The notes beneath the pieces are model-generated. The model was not told the origin of the DNA. It worked only from the letters and a program-made list of their open reading frames with translations, and did not search any database. Positions 1-5,170 of a stretch of 8,429 bases of DNA are shown piece by piece. Origin of the DNA: Actinomycetes bacterium (GTDB lineage: Bacteria; Actinomycetota; Actinomycetes; Actinomycetales; Cellulomonadaceae); assembly GCA_023428465.1 (NCBI GenBank), contig JAEYXM010000087.1:1-8429 (forward strand). The letters run 5' to 3'. Within the stretch, counting starts at the first letter, position 1. Each line of letters opens with the position of its first letter. The translations under genes and the position numbers were made by a program.

Positions 1-521
1 CCGCGACCAGCGCACCGGCCGAGCAGACGCCGTCCCCGACGCCGACCCCGACCCCAACACCCACGGACCCGGCGGCCGTGCCGCCGGAGCGGCCCGAGGC
101 GATGGACACCGTCGACACCGCTGGCGCTGAGGCAGTGGCGGAGTACTTCCTGCGACTGATGACCTACGCGGAAGCCACGGGCGACAGCGCCGCTCTTCAA
201 GCCCTGTCTCACGAGGACTGCATCTTCTGCAGAAGCGTCCTCGATGGGGTCGGTGCGCTCGTTGCCGCCGGGCAGCACCACAGCGGGGGACTGCTGACGT
301 TCGAGGCAGTTGACGCACTCGAGGTGGAACGTGGCGCATGGTGGACCATCGACGTCGAGCTCACGCAAGGGCCGATCGAGGTGCTTGACGCGAATGGTGC
401 CGTCGCGGCGCCGGGACAACCCGAGAGCATCAGCTATCACATGGACCTCGCAGTGGTCTTCGACGCCACGGGTTGGCGGGTTCGGGCCGTGGACTATGAG
501 GCCGCGGGGACTGGCTCATGA
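1..521 (+). CDS. DUF6318-type lipoprotein, 3' part (5' end outside the window)
   Basis: The frame is open from the window edge; the first whole codon is at 3, and 172 residues are visible. The visible part opens with a Thr-Pro repeat linker of the kind that tethers actinobacterial lipoproteins to the membrane. A globular domain follows from about nt 93. That domain matches the protein at 3142-3855 along its length. Shared blocks are AMDT-D-AGAEA, GD, LSH-DC-x-x-C (cysteines at nt 219-221 and 228-230), G-LTF and a Trp near the end. This is the pattern I know as DUF6318, an uncharacterised family of actinobacterial surface lipoproteins; the signal peptide and lipobox must lie upstream. A GTG at 78 would drop the linker and is not the real start. 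The stop overlaps the ATG of the next gene, so the two are probably made together. Codons are less G/C-ending than in the paralogue. Function unknown. Confidence 0.85.
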   Translation, partial: ATSAPAEQTPSPTPTPTPTPTDPAAVPPERPEAMDTVDTAGAEAVAEYFLRLMTYAEATGDSAALQALSHEDCIFCRSVLDGVGALVAAGQHHSGGLLTFEAVDALEVERGAWWTIDVELTQGPIEVLDANGAVAAPGQPESISYHMDLAVVFDATGWRVRAVDYEAAGTGS

Positions 522-1387
522 CCTTCCCCCAGTGGGCCGTCGCGGTGCTGATGACAGCACTGATCGGAGCAACGGCCCCTGCGCCGCCTCCTCCTCCCGG
601 CATCAGCGCCCAGGCTGCGGACGACGAGATGCTCGTGACGGCGGTGAACGCCGCCGGCCTCATCGCGCAGTCCGAAGGCGCCAACCCCGCCGTGGTGCTC
701 GACATCTACACCCGCGATGACCTGTGCGGGGTGCTGGGGGGCATCTTCATGAACAGCAACTGCACTGGTTACCGCGAGGGCATCCCACTCCCCGACTGCG
801 AAGGTCTCGAGCCTGTCCCACCGGTGTGGCTGATCCACAGAGACACCCCGACCAGCCCCTGGCAGCAGCCCGTCCTGGCCCTGGGCTGGACGTGCCCCCA
901 AGACGCCGTCCCGACCTTCACCGAGACCGACTTCCGCCGCCTGCCCCTGACCCCGCAGACCATTACCGTCCAGCCCGACCGGCCCGATGTCTTCGTCAAC
1001 ATGCCCACGATCGTCTACACCGACCCCGCGGTGCAGGCCTTCGCCACCACCCTGGCCGGGTTCCCCATCGAGGTCGAAGCCACCCCCACCACCTACACCT
1101 GGGACTTCGGCGACGGCTCCGCCCCCATCCAGACGACCAGCCCCGGGCACCCCTACCCCGACCACGACGTCGCCTACCCCTACCCCCGCGAGGGCACCTT
1201 CACCATCACCCTGACCACCACCTACTCGGGCCGCTACCGCCTCGCCGGCTCCACCACCTGGCTCCCCGTCGTCGGGACCGCCGCCACCACCAGCACCGCC
1301 GGACCCCTCACCCCCGAGGAGCACGAGACCCACCTCGTCCACGGCAACTGCTTCGAGAACCCTCACGGCCCCTACTGCGACGACTGA
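518..1387 (+). CDS. Exported PKD-domain protein
   Basis: The 289-residue product starts at an ATG that shares ATGA with the previous stop, so translation is probably coupled; no Shine-Dalgarno sequence precedes it. Residues 6-20 are hydrophobic, followed by a proline run and an Ala-Gln-Ala that could be a signal peptidase I site near residue 33. Unusually, there is no Lys or Arg before the hydrophobic stretch. The core of a PKD domain is clear: YTWDFGDGS at 193-201, then a Pro/Tyr-rich insert and EGTFTITLTTTYSGRY at about 225-240. PKD domains are immunoglobulin-like beta sandwiches in surface proteins that mediate binding or spacing. Six cysteines (70, 82, 94, 126, 278, 287) could form disulfides outside the cell. 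No enzymatic domain is visible. From about nt 840 the codons become almost uniformly C-ending, unlike the first 300 bases. A surface partner of the upstream lipoprotein is an inference from the coupling. Confidence 0.85.
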   Translation: MTFPQWAVAVLMTALIGATAPAPPPPPGISAQAADDEMLVTAVNAAGLIAQSEGANPAVVLDIYTRDDLCGVLGGIFMNSNCTGYREGIPLPDCEGLEPVPPVWLIHRDTPTSPWQQPVLALGWTCPQDAVPTFTETDFRRLPLTPQTITVQPDRPDVFVNMPTIVYTDPAVQAFATTLAGFPIEVEATPTTYTWDFGDGSAPIQTTSPGHPYPDHDVAYPYPREGTFTITLTTTYSGRYRLAGSTTWLPVVGTAATTSTAGPLTPEEHETHLVHGNCFENPHGPYCDD

Positions 1388-1392
1388 CCTGC

Positions 1393-1406
1393 CCGCGGCC
1401 GCGCGG
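1393..1406 (+). other. Short GC hairpin after the PKD gene, possible weak terminator
   Basis: CCGCG and CGCGG pair around a GCCG loop six bases after the stop codon. The stem is only 5 bp and no T-run follows, so a terminator role is weakly supported. The rest of 1388-1501 shows nothing I can name. Confidence 0.2.
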
Positions 1407-1501
1407 TACCGACATCTCGCCGCCGTCGTCCGGGCGACCGCACCGGCCGCGCCCGACGCGACGACATCGGCCACCTGACGAGCGCGACGCGCCCCGTCTG
1501 G

Positions 1502-1507
1502 CACGAT
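1502..1507 (+). promoter_or_regulatory. Candidate -10 element for a leaderless transcript of the 1514 gene
   Basis: CACGAT lies six bases before the GTG at 1514, and no Shine-Dalgarno sequence is present between them. A -10 hexamer 6-8 bases from the start codon is the usual arrangement of leaderless actinobacterial genes. The first base departs from the TANNNT consensus and I see no convincing -35. Confidence 0.35.
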
Positions 1508-1513
1508 CGCCGG

Positions 1514-2029
1514 GTGGCACCGAGCACCCCCGACCCGCGTGAGGGCAACGCCGCGACCGCTGACACCGTCGCGTTCTGGGCCGCCGTCGCACTGCCTGTG
1601 CTCGGGACCGTACTCAAGGTGGTCAACGGCGGCTGGGTGCTCCTCGCCCTGCTCCTGTGGTCCCCGCTGATCGTCATCATCTGGGGGACGGGCCTCGCGA
1701 TCTTCCGCGGCACACTCGGGCCGCGCAGCGACCTGCGCGCGCTCCTCGGCCGGGTCCCCACACACCACCGTGTCCTCGCCTGGGTGTGGGCGGTCGCCAT
1801 GTTCCTGCCCGGGTTCGTCCTGCTCGACGGCGGCGACGCGCCGCCCCTGCGCGCGCCCCTGCTCACGCTCCTCGGGCTCGATCAGCCGGACTGGTACTGG
1901 ACGTTCCAGGACGTCGTGATGCTCACCGTCGCCGTCCTCGCCGTCGGCGCGCCCCTCGCCGCGTGGCTGCTGGCGCGCCACGCGCGGCAACGCTGGGAGG
2001 ACGAGACCGTCACCGGAGCCAGCAGGTGA
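1514..2029 (+). CDS. Small four-helix membrane protein of unknown function
   Basis: The product is 171 residues from a GTG start. I chose that start because it is the first in the frame after the gap and sits just after a -10-like CACGAT. Four hydrophobic segments are visible at about residues 19-35, 41-64, 87-105 and 131-154. They are separated by a basic cytoplasmic-type loop (RSDLRALLGR, 71-80) and an acidic loop (LLDGGDAP, 103-110), with a charged tail RHARQRWEDE. There are no catalytic or binding motifs and I do not recognise the family. The gene stands alone between the PKD gene and a convergent lipoprotein gene, and its last 20 bases overlap the end of that gene. Coding is well supported by the even hydrophobic pattern and G/C-ending codons; the function is not. 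Confidence 0.8.
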   Translation: MAPSTPDPREGNAATADTVAFWAAVALPVLGTVLKVVNGGWVLLALLLWSPLIVIIWGTGLAIFRGTLGPRSDLRALLGRVPTHHRVLAWVWAVAMFLPGFVLLDGGDAPPLRAPLLTLLGLDQPDWYWTFQDVVMLTVAVLAVGAPLAAWLLARHARQRWEDETVTGASR

Positions 2030-2918
2030 TGGACCGGCGCCCCTGCGCCCAGGTGCTCTCGTCCGGGTAGCGCAGGCTGCCGCCCCACCGCTCGGGGGCG
2101 CGCGAGTTGAGCAGCTCCTGGCACTGCTGCATGCCCGCGGCGAGCAACGCCTCCTCGCCGGGGAACGGCCCGTCGGGCAGGTCCAGACGGAACCCGAGCT
2201 CCCACTGCGGCCTGCCCTCGCTGCACGACGCCGCCGAGGCGCCCTCCGGGTCGTACCACGGCCCGTAGATGGACTCCGGGTGCGGGGTGTCGAGGCACAA
2301 CCGGTACTCCTCGCCGATGCCCGCACGCACCACCTCGAGGTCTGCGGGTAGCGGCTCGGGCGTCATCGGGTGCAGCGGGCCGAACGCCGCGACCGCGACG
2401 TCGCAGCGCACCCACCGCTCGCCGTCGGCCCACGCGCGCGGCGACGGGAGGTACCAGAACGCCTTGACGCGGCTGCCGTCCTCGAGCCCGAGGCCCGCCC
2501 ACTCGGGCGGTTCACAGGTCCGCGCGACCACGGTCATCTGCTCGTCTGAGAGGGCGATCGTCCCGTCGACGGGCTCGTACACGAAGTCGGCCGGCAGCTC
2601 GCCGACCGCGATCGTCACCGACGTGTGCTCGCCCGCGCAGTCCACGGGCCCGGCGCCCTTCCACCACGCCCAGTCGACGACGACGCCGTAGTCCGTCTCA
2701 CCCCAGCAGTCGCCGACCTGCGGCGTCACGTGGACCGGCCCCGTGCGGGCGCCCACGACGTGCGGGGGCGGCGGCGCGTCGTCGGCGCACGCGGCAAGGC
2801 CCGGCACGACGAGACCCACCACCACCAGGGCGTGCACGACGGCGCCCGGCCGCCGCAGCGACCACGCTCGTCCGGATCGGCGCCCGCGCACCCGCTCGGA
2901 CCGGAACCGCACCACCAT
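2010..2918 (-). CDS. Septum-formation-family lipoprotein with two repeats
   Basis: The product is 302 residues from an ATG with AAGGGGA five bases upstream. The frame stays open to 3431, but the extra sequence crosses the divergent promoter region and is not coding. The N-terminus is Arg-rich, then a hydrophobic segment (about 28-40) ends in a lipobox LAAC with Cys44, so it should be an outer-face membrane lipoprotein. The mature part has GDCW (69-72), VDCAGEH (92-98) and WADGERWVRC (163-172), the signature of the septum-formation (PF13845-like) family. A second, weaker copy ends in WAQGRRSITC (290-299). Eight cysteines beyond the lipid-bearing one (71, 94, 135, 172, 208, 232, 266, 299) probably form disulfides. 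The family name comes from early annotation; a real role in septation is not established here. It is divergent from the DUF6318 gene at 3142. Confidence 0.85.
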   Translation of the reverse strand: MVVRFRSERVRGRRSGRAWSLRRPGAVVHALVVVGLVVPGLAACADDAPPPPHVVGARTGPVHVTPQVGDCWGETDYGVVVDWAWWKGAGPVDCAGEHTSVTIAVGELPADFVYEPVDGTIALSDEQMTVVARTCEPPEWAGLGLEDGSRVKAFWYLPSPRAWADGERWVRCDVAVAAFGPLHPMTPEPLPADLEVVRAGIGEEYRLCLDTPHPESIYGPWYDPEGASAASCSEGRPQWELGFRLDLPDGPFPGEEALLAAGMQQCQELLNSRAPERWGGSLRYPDESTWAQGRRSITCWLR

Positions 2919-2923
2919 GACTG

Positions 2924-2930
2924 TCCCCTT
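2924..2930 (-). promoter_or_regulatory. Ribosome binding site fixing the start at 2918
   Basis: On the minus strand AAGGGGA lies five bases before the ATG at 2918. It decides against the upstream in-frame starts that would lengthen the lipoprotein and bury its signal peptide. Confidence 0.65.
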
Positions 2931-3014
2931 CGTCGATGAGCACCCGCCGCCTGACCGCCGATGCGGCCGAGGGGCGCGCCGCCGATCCTGTCGGGGCGCA
3001 GGCAGCCGTGGTCG

Positions 3015-3087
3015 TTGTCCACAGGGCCGGATCTGCCCGATGGCGAGATCGGGGCCGCGCGTCGTCCACACCCCGGGGTTGTCCACA
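3015..3087 (+). repeat. Cluster of three TTGTCCACA-type 9-mers
   Basis: TTGTCCACA occurs at 3015-3023 and 3079-3087, and a one-mismatch copy TCGTCCACA at 3062-3070, all in the same orientation in the divergent intergenic region 2919-3141. The 9-mer equals the DnaA-box consensus described for high-GC actinobacteria. Closely similar TGTCCACA words are also common intergenic words in these genomes, so a binding role is unproven. No AT-rich unwinding region or dnaA/dnaN gene is present, which argues against a replication origin. Confidence 0.5.
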
Positions 3088-3127
3088 GATCGGCCGACCC
3101 CTCGAGCAGCCCACGCCGCGTCCGGTC

Positions 3128-3133
3128 TACGGT
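3128..3133 (+). promoter_or_regulatory. Candidate -10 element (TACGGT) for a leaderless transcript
   Basis: TACGGT matches TANNNT and ends eight bases before the ATG at 3142. No clear Shine-Dalgarno sequence lies between. That spacing would put the transcription start at or next to the A of the ATG. No good -35 is visible. Confidence 0.5.
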
Positions 3134-3141
3134 CCGGGGCC

Positions 3142-3855
3142 ATGCATCCGACGCACCCGAGCCGCCCCACCCGCCGCCGCACGCCCCGCTGGACGATGAT
3201 CACGGCAGCGTTCGCCCTGGTCACAGGCCTGAGCGCGTGCGAAGCCGACGACGCGCGACCCGACGACGCGCGGCCCGCCGACCAGGCCGCCGACGACGCC
3301 GCGAGCGCGGACGCGAGCACCCCGCCGACGCCGGACCCCACGCCGGACCCCACGCCGTCCCCGACGCCGGAGCCCGACCCGACGTTCGACCCGACGACCG
3401 GCTTCCCCGAGCCCACGCCCGCGATGGACACCGCCGACGCCGCGGGCGCCGAGGCCGCGGCCCTCCACTTCGCCGAGATGGTCTACGCCGCCGGCACATC
3501 CGGCGACGCCTCGGGCCTCGCCGCGCTCTCGCACCCGGACTGCGTGCCCTGCCAGGGCATCGTCGACGCGATCGCCCGGATCCACACCGAGCGCGCCGAT
3601 GCCGGAGTCCGCAAGGAGGACGGGGTCCTCACGTTCACGTGGGTGCGGGCGTTCGAGGTCGCGCCCGGCTCGTGGACGGTGGACGTCGACTTCGACGAGG
3701 GCCCCGGGACGCTCTACGACACCGCGACCGGCGAGGTCCGCGACCAGGGCACCCGGATATTCACGCGCCACCAGGACATCGACCTCGTGCACGACGGCGA
3801 GCGCTGGCTCGTCACGGGCACCGCCACCGAGCTGGTCACCTGGGCCGACGAGTGA
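3142..3855 (+). CDS. DUF6318-type lipoprotein, complete paralogue
   Basis: The product is 237 residues. Residues 1-17 are basic (RRRTPR), 18-29 hydrophobic, and LSAC gives a lipobox with Cys33. A long low-complexity linker follows: Asp/Ala-rich to about 58, then a Thr-Pro repeat to about 83. The globular DUF6318-like domain runs from about 95 to the end, with AMDTADAAGAEA, LSHPDC-VP-C (Cys134 and Cys137) and a terminal GERWLVTG. I chose the ATG at 3142 because it supplies the basic n-region and sits behind a TACGGT -10; an internal ATG at 3196 would remove the charges. The role is unknown; the linker suggests a domain held away from the membrane within the cell wall. It is paralogous to the gene at the left edge but lacks a PKD partner: the next gene is on the other strand, 19 bases away. 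Confidence 0.9.
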   Translation: MHPTHPSRPTRRRTPRWTMITAAFALVTGLSACEADDARPDDARPADQAADDAASADASTPPTPDPTPDPTPSPTPEPDPTFDPTTGFPEPTPAMDTADAAGAEAAALHFAEMVYAAGTSGDASGLAALSHPDCVPCQGIVDAIARIHTERADAGVRKEDGVLTFTWVRAFEVAPGSWTVDVDFDEGPGTLYDTATGEVRDQGTRIFTRHQDIDLVHDGERWLVTGTATELVTWADE

Positions 3856-3874
3856 CTCGCTCCAGCGGCCGACG

Positions 3875-4837
3875 TCAGTGCCGGCGGTGGTCGGCGGGCG
3901 CCAGCCTCGGGCCGCGACGGGGGAGGCGGGCGATGCCCGCCGCGAGCAGGTGCCGGACCACCCGTTGCCGGTGACCGCGGTACGGCTCGAGCAGCTCGAG
4001 CATCCCGGCGTCGTCCACGCCGCGGCGGCCCGCGAGCGCCCAGCCGACCTGCCCCGGCAGGTGGAAGTCGCCGACCGCGACGACGTCGGGGTCACCCCAC
4101 GCGCGCTGCGCGACCAGCGCGGCGGTCCACGGCCCGACGCCGGGCACCACCCGCAGCCGTTCGAGCGCGGCCTCGGAGCCGCCGGGCCCGTCGGCGATCG
4201 CGACCGACTCCTCCAGCCGACCGGCCAGGCGTGCCACCGCGACGACGGTCCGGGCGCGGGCCGGGTCGACGCCCGCACGGTGGAAGTCCCACACCGGCAC
4301 GGCAGCCCACGTCTGCGCCGACGGCGGGACGCGCATGTCGACCGGCGTCGGGCCCGGGGCGCGCTCCCCGTGCCGGCGCAGCAGCCACGTCCACGCCTCC
4401 CACGCCGACCGCGTCACGACACGCTGCTCGAGGATCGCCGGGACCAGCGACTCCAGCACCTGACCGGACCGACCGAGCCGCAGCCCCATCGTCCGCCGCC
4501 ACGCGTCCCGCACGACCCCCACCCCCGGTGCGAAGGTCGACGCGTCGTCGAGCGCACCCACCATGCCCGGCGCGAGGGCGAGCGCAGCCACGGCGCCGTC
4601 GCCCCACGCGACCACCTCGACCGACGTCGGCCCGGTCTGGGAGAACCGGAGCGTCGCGGGGCCGGACGGCAGGCGCGTCGCGCGCCAGACCGCGCCGTCG
4701 GGCGCCACGTGGAACGCCGGGTCATGGGGGCCGTGCCCCAGCGGCGCGAGCGTGCGTCGGGCATCCACCGGCCACGCCAGCTCCACCACACCCCGTCCGC
4801 CCACCACAACCCGCTCGCCCACCGCGTCGGCCCCCAC
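3875..4837 (-). CDS. DNA-3-methyladenine glycosylase, AlkA/HhH-GPD type
   Basis: The product is 320 residues, a usual length for this cytoplasmic base-excision-repair enzyme, which cuts alkylated purines from DNA. The N-terminal half (about 20-90) has the WRA-x-x-x-P-x-GPATLRF pattern of the family. The catalytic half begins around SLVPAILEQ (130-138). The helix-hairpin-helix is clear: LRVVPGVGPWTA at 228-239. GDFHLP at 256-261 follows, whose Asp257 aligns with the catalytic aspartate of E. coli AlkA (Asp238). The start is a GTG with GAGGA seven bases upstream. The frame also continues upstream through the tandem repeat to 5137, adding about 100 residues of repetitive Leu-Ala-Arg. I reject that extension because it has no family counterpart. 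The gene is convergent with the DUF6318 lipoprotein (19-base gap). Substrate range cannot be told from sequence alone. Confidence 0.93.
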   Translation of the reverse strand: MGADAVGERVVVGGRGVVELAWPVDARRTLAPLGHGPHDPAFHVAPDGAVWRATRLPSGPATLRFSQTGPTSVEVVAWGDGAVAALALAPGMVGALDDASTFAPGVGVVRDAWRRTMGLRLGRSGQVLESLVPAILEQRVVTRSAWEAWTWLLRRHGERAPGPTPVDMRVPPSAQTWAAVPVWDFHRAGVDPARARTVVAVARLAGRLEESVAIADGPGGSEAALERLRVVPGVGPWTAALVAQRAWGDPDVVAVGDFHLPGQVGWALAGRRGVDDAGMLELLEPYRGHRQRVVRHLLAAGIARLPRRGPRLAPADHRRH

Positions 4838-4844
4838 CGACCGA

Positions 4845-4849
4845 TCCTC
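4845..4849 (-). promoter_or_regulatory. Ribosome binding site that fixes the glycosylase start
   Basis: GAGGA on the minus strand ends seven bases before the GTG at 4837, ideal spacing. It supports the short, family-length glycosylase over the repeat-containing extension. Confidence 0.7.
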
Positions 4850-4888
4850 ACACGCCCCGCCGACGCCGCCCCGGGCACGCCCCTCGAC

Positions 4889-4957
4889 CTCGAGTTCTGC
4901 CTCCAGGCTCGAGTTCTGCCTCGCGGATGGCAGAACTCGAGCGCCAAGGCAGAACTC
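4889..4957. repeat. Interrupted palindrome built from four GAGTTCTGCC units
   Basis: GAGTTCTGCC occurs twice on the plus strand (starting at 4892 and 4911) and twice inverted (starting at 4929 and 4948), each pair with a 19-bp period. Arms 4892-4920 and 4929-4957 pair at 25 of 29 positions: an inner 14-bp stem, a 4-base internal loop, an outer 11-bp stem, and an 8-base apical loop. It lies 55-120 bases upstream of the glycosylase start and beyond the hairpin that follows the lipoprotein gene at 5171. The structure could be a dispersed extragenic palindrome, a strong terminator, or a protein-binding site. Copy number in the genome would separate these. Confidence 0.8.
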
Positions 4958-4961
4958 ACCG

Positions 4962-5114
4962 GGCGGACGGGCCAGGCGAGCCAGGCGAGCCAGGCGAGCC
5001 AGACGGGCCAGGCAGGCCAGACGGGCCAGGCGGGCCAGGCGAGCCAAACGGGCCAGGCAGGCCAGGCGGGACGGGCGAGCCAGGCTGGACGGACGGGCCG
5101 GGCGGGCCGGACGT
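4962..5114. repeat. Tandem array of 17 nine-base units (GCCAGGCGA type)
   Basis: The block divides exactly into 17 nine-base units without indels. The core units GCCAGGCGA, GCCAGACGG, GCCAGGCAG and GCCAGGCGG recur between 4971 and 5069, and units become more divergent towards 5114. Because the unit is a multiple of three, every frame stays open. The minus strand gives Gly-X-Y triplets in one frame and Leu-Ala-Arg in another; one plus-strand frame gives Gly-Glu-Pro-like triplets. It fills the gap between the palindrome and the 5119-5154 hairpin. I treat it as a minisatellite of unknown role; a small coding role on the minus strand is possible. Confidence 0.88.
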
Positions 5115-5118
5115 GACA

Positions 5119-5154
5119 GGACCGGCGCCGGTTTCACCCACCCGGCGCCGGTCC
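5119..5154 (-). terminator. Perfect 13-bp hairpin after the lipoprotein gene
   Basis: GGACCGGCGCCGG at 5119-5131 pairs perfectly with 5142-5154 around a 10-base loop. On the minus strand it begins 16 bases after the stop of the lipoprotein gene at 5171. No T-run follows on the minus strand, which is common in high-GC actinobacteria. An AAGGAGG at 5154-5160 directly abuts the stem. Confidence 0.6.
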
Positions 5155-5170
5155 CTCCTTGCCGCGGCGC

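Noticed and set aside
494..2326. 610-codon open frame on the minus strand
   Set aside because: It is antisense to the DUF6318, PKD and membrane-protein genes and is made of Arg/Gly/Pro/Ala low-complexity sequence, the usual shadow of high-GC coding on the other strand.
2743..3141. Upstream extension of the DUF6318 gene at 3142
   Set aside because: It would overlap the start of the divergent lipoprotein gene, is Arg/Pro low-complexity, and would place the signal peptide and lipobox in the middle of the protein.
2919..3141. Chromosomal or plasmid replication origin
   Set aside because: There are only three DnaA-box-like words, no AT-rich unwinding segment, and no replication gene nearby.
4962..5114. 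CRISPR array
   Set aside because: The units are 9 bp, directly abutting, with no unique spacers and no cas genes.
3875..5137. Glycosylase with a 100-residue Leu-Ala-Arg N-terminal extension
   Set aside because: The extension crosses the tandem repeat and palindrome, has no counterpart in the family, and a well-spaced GAGGA plus GTG at 4837 gives a family-length protein.
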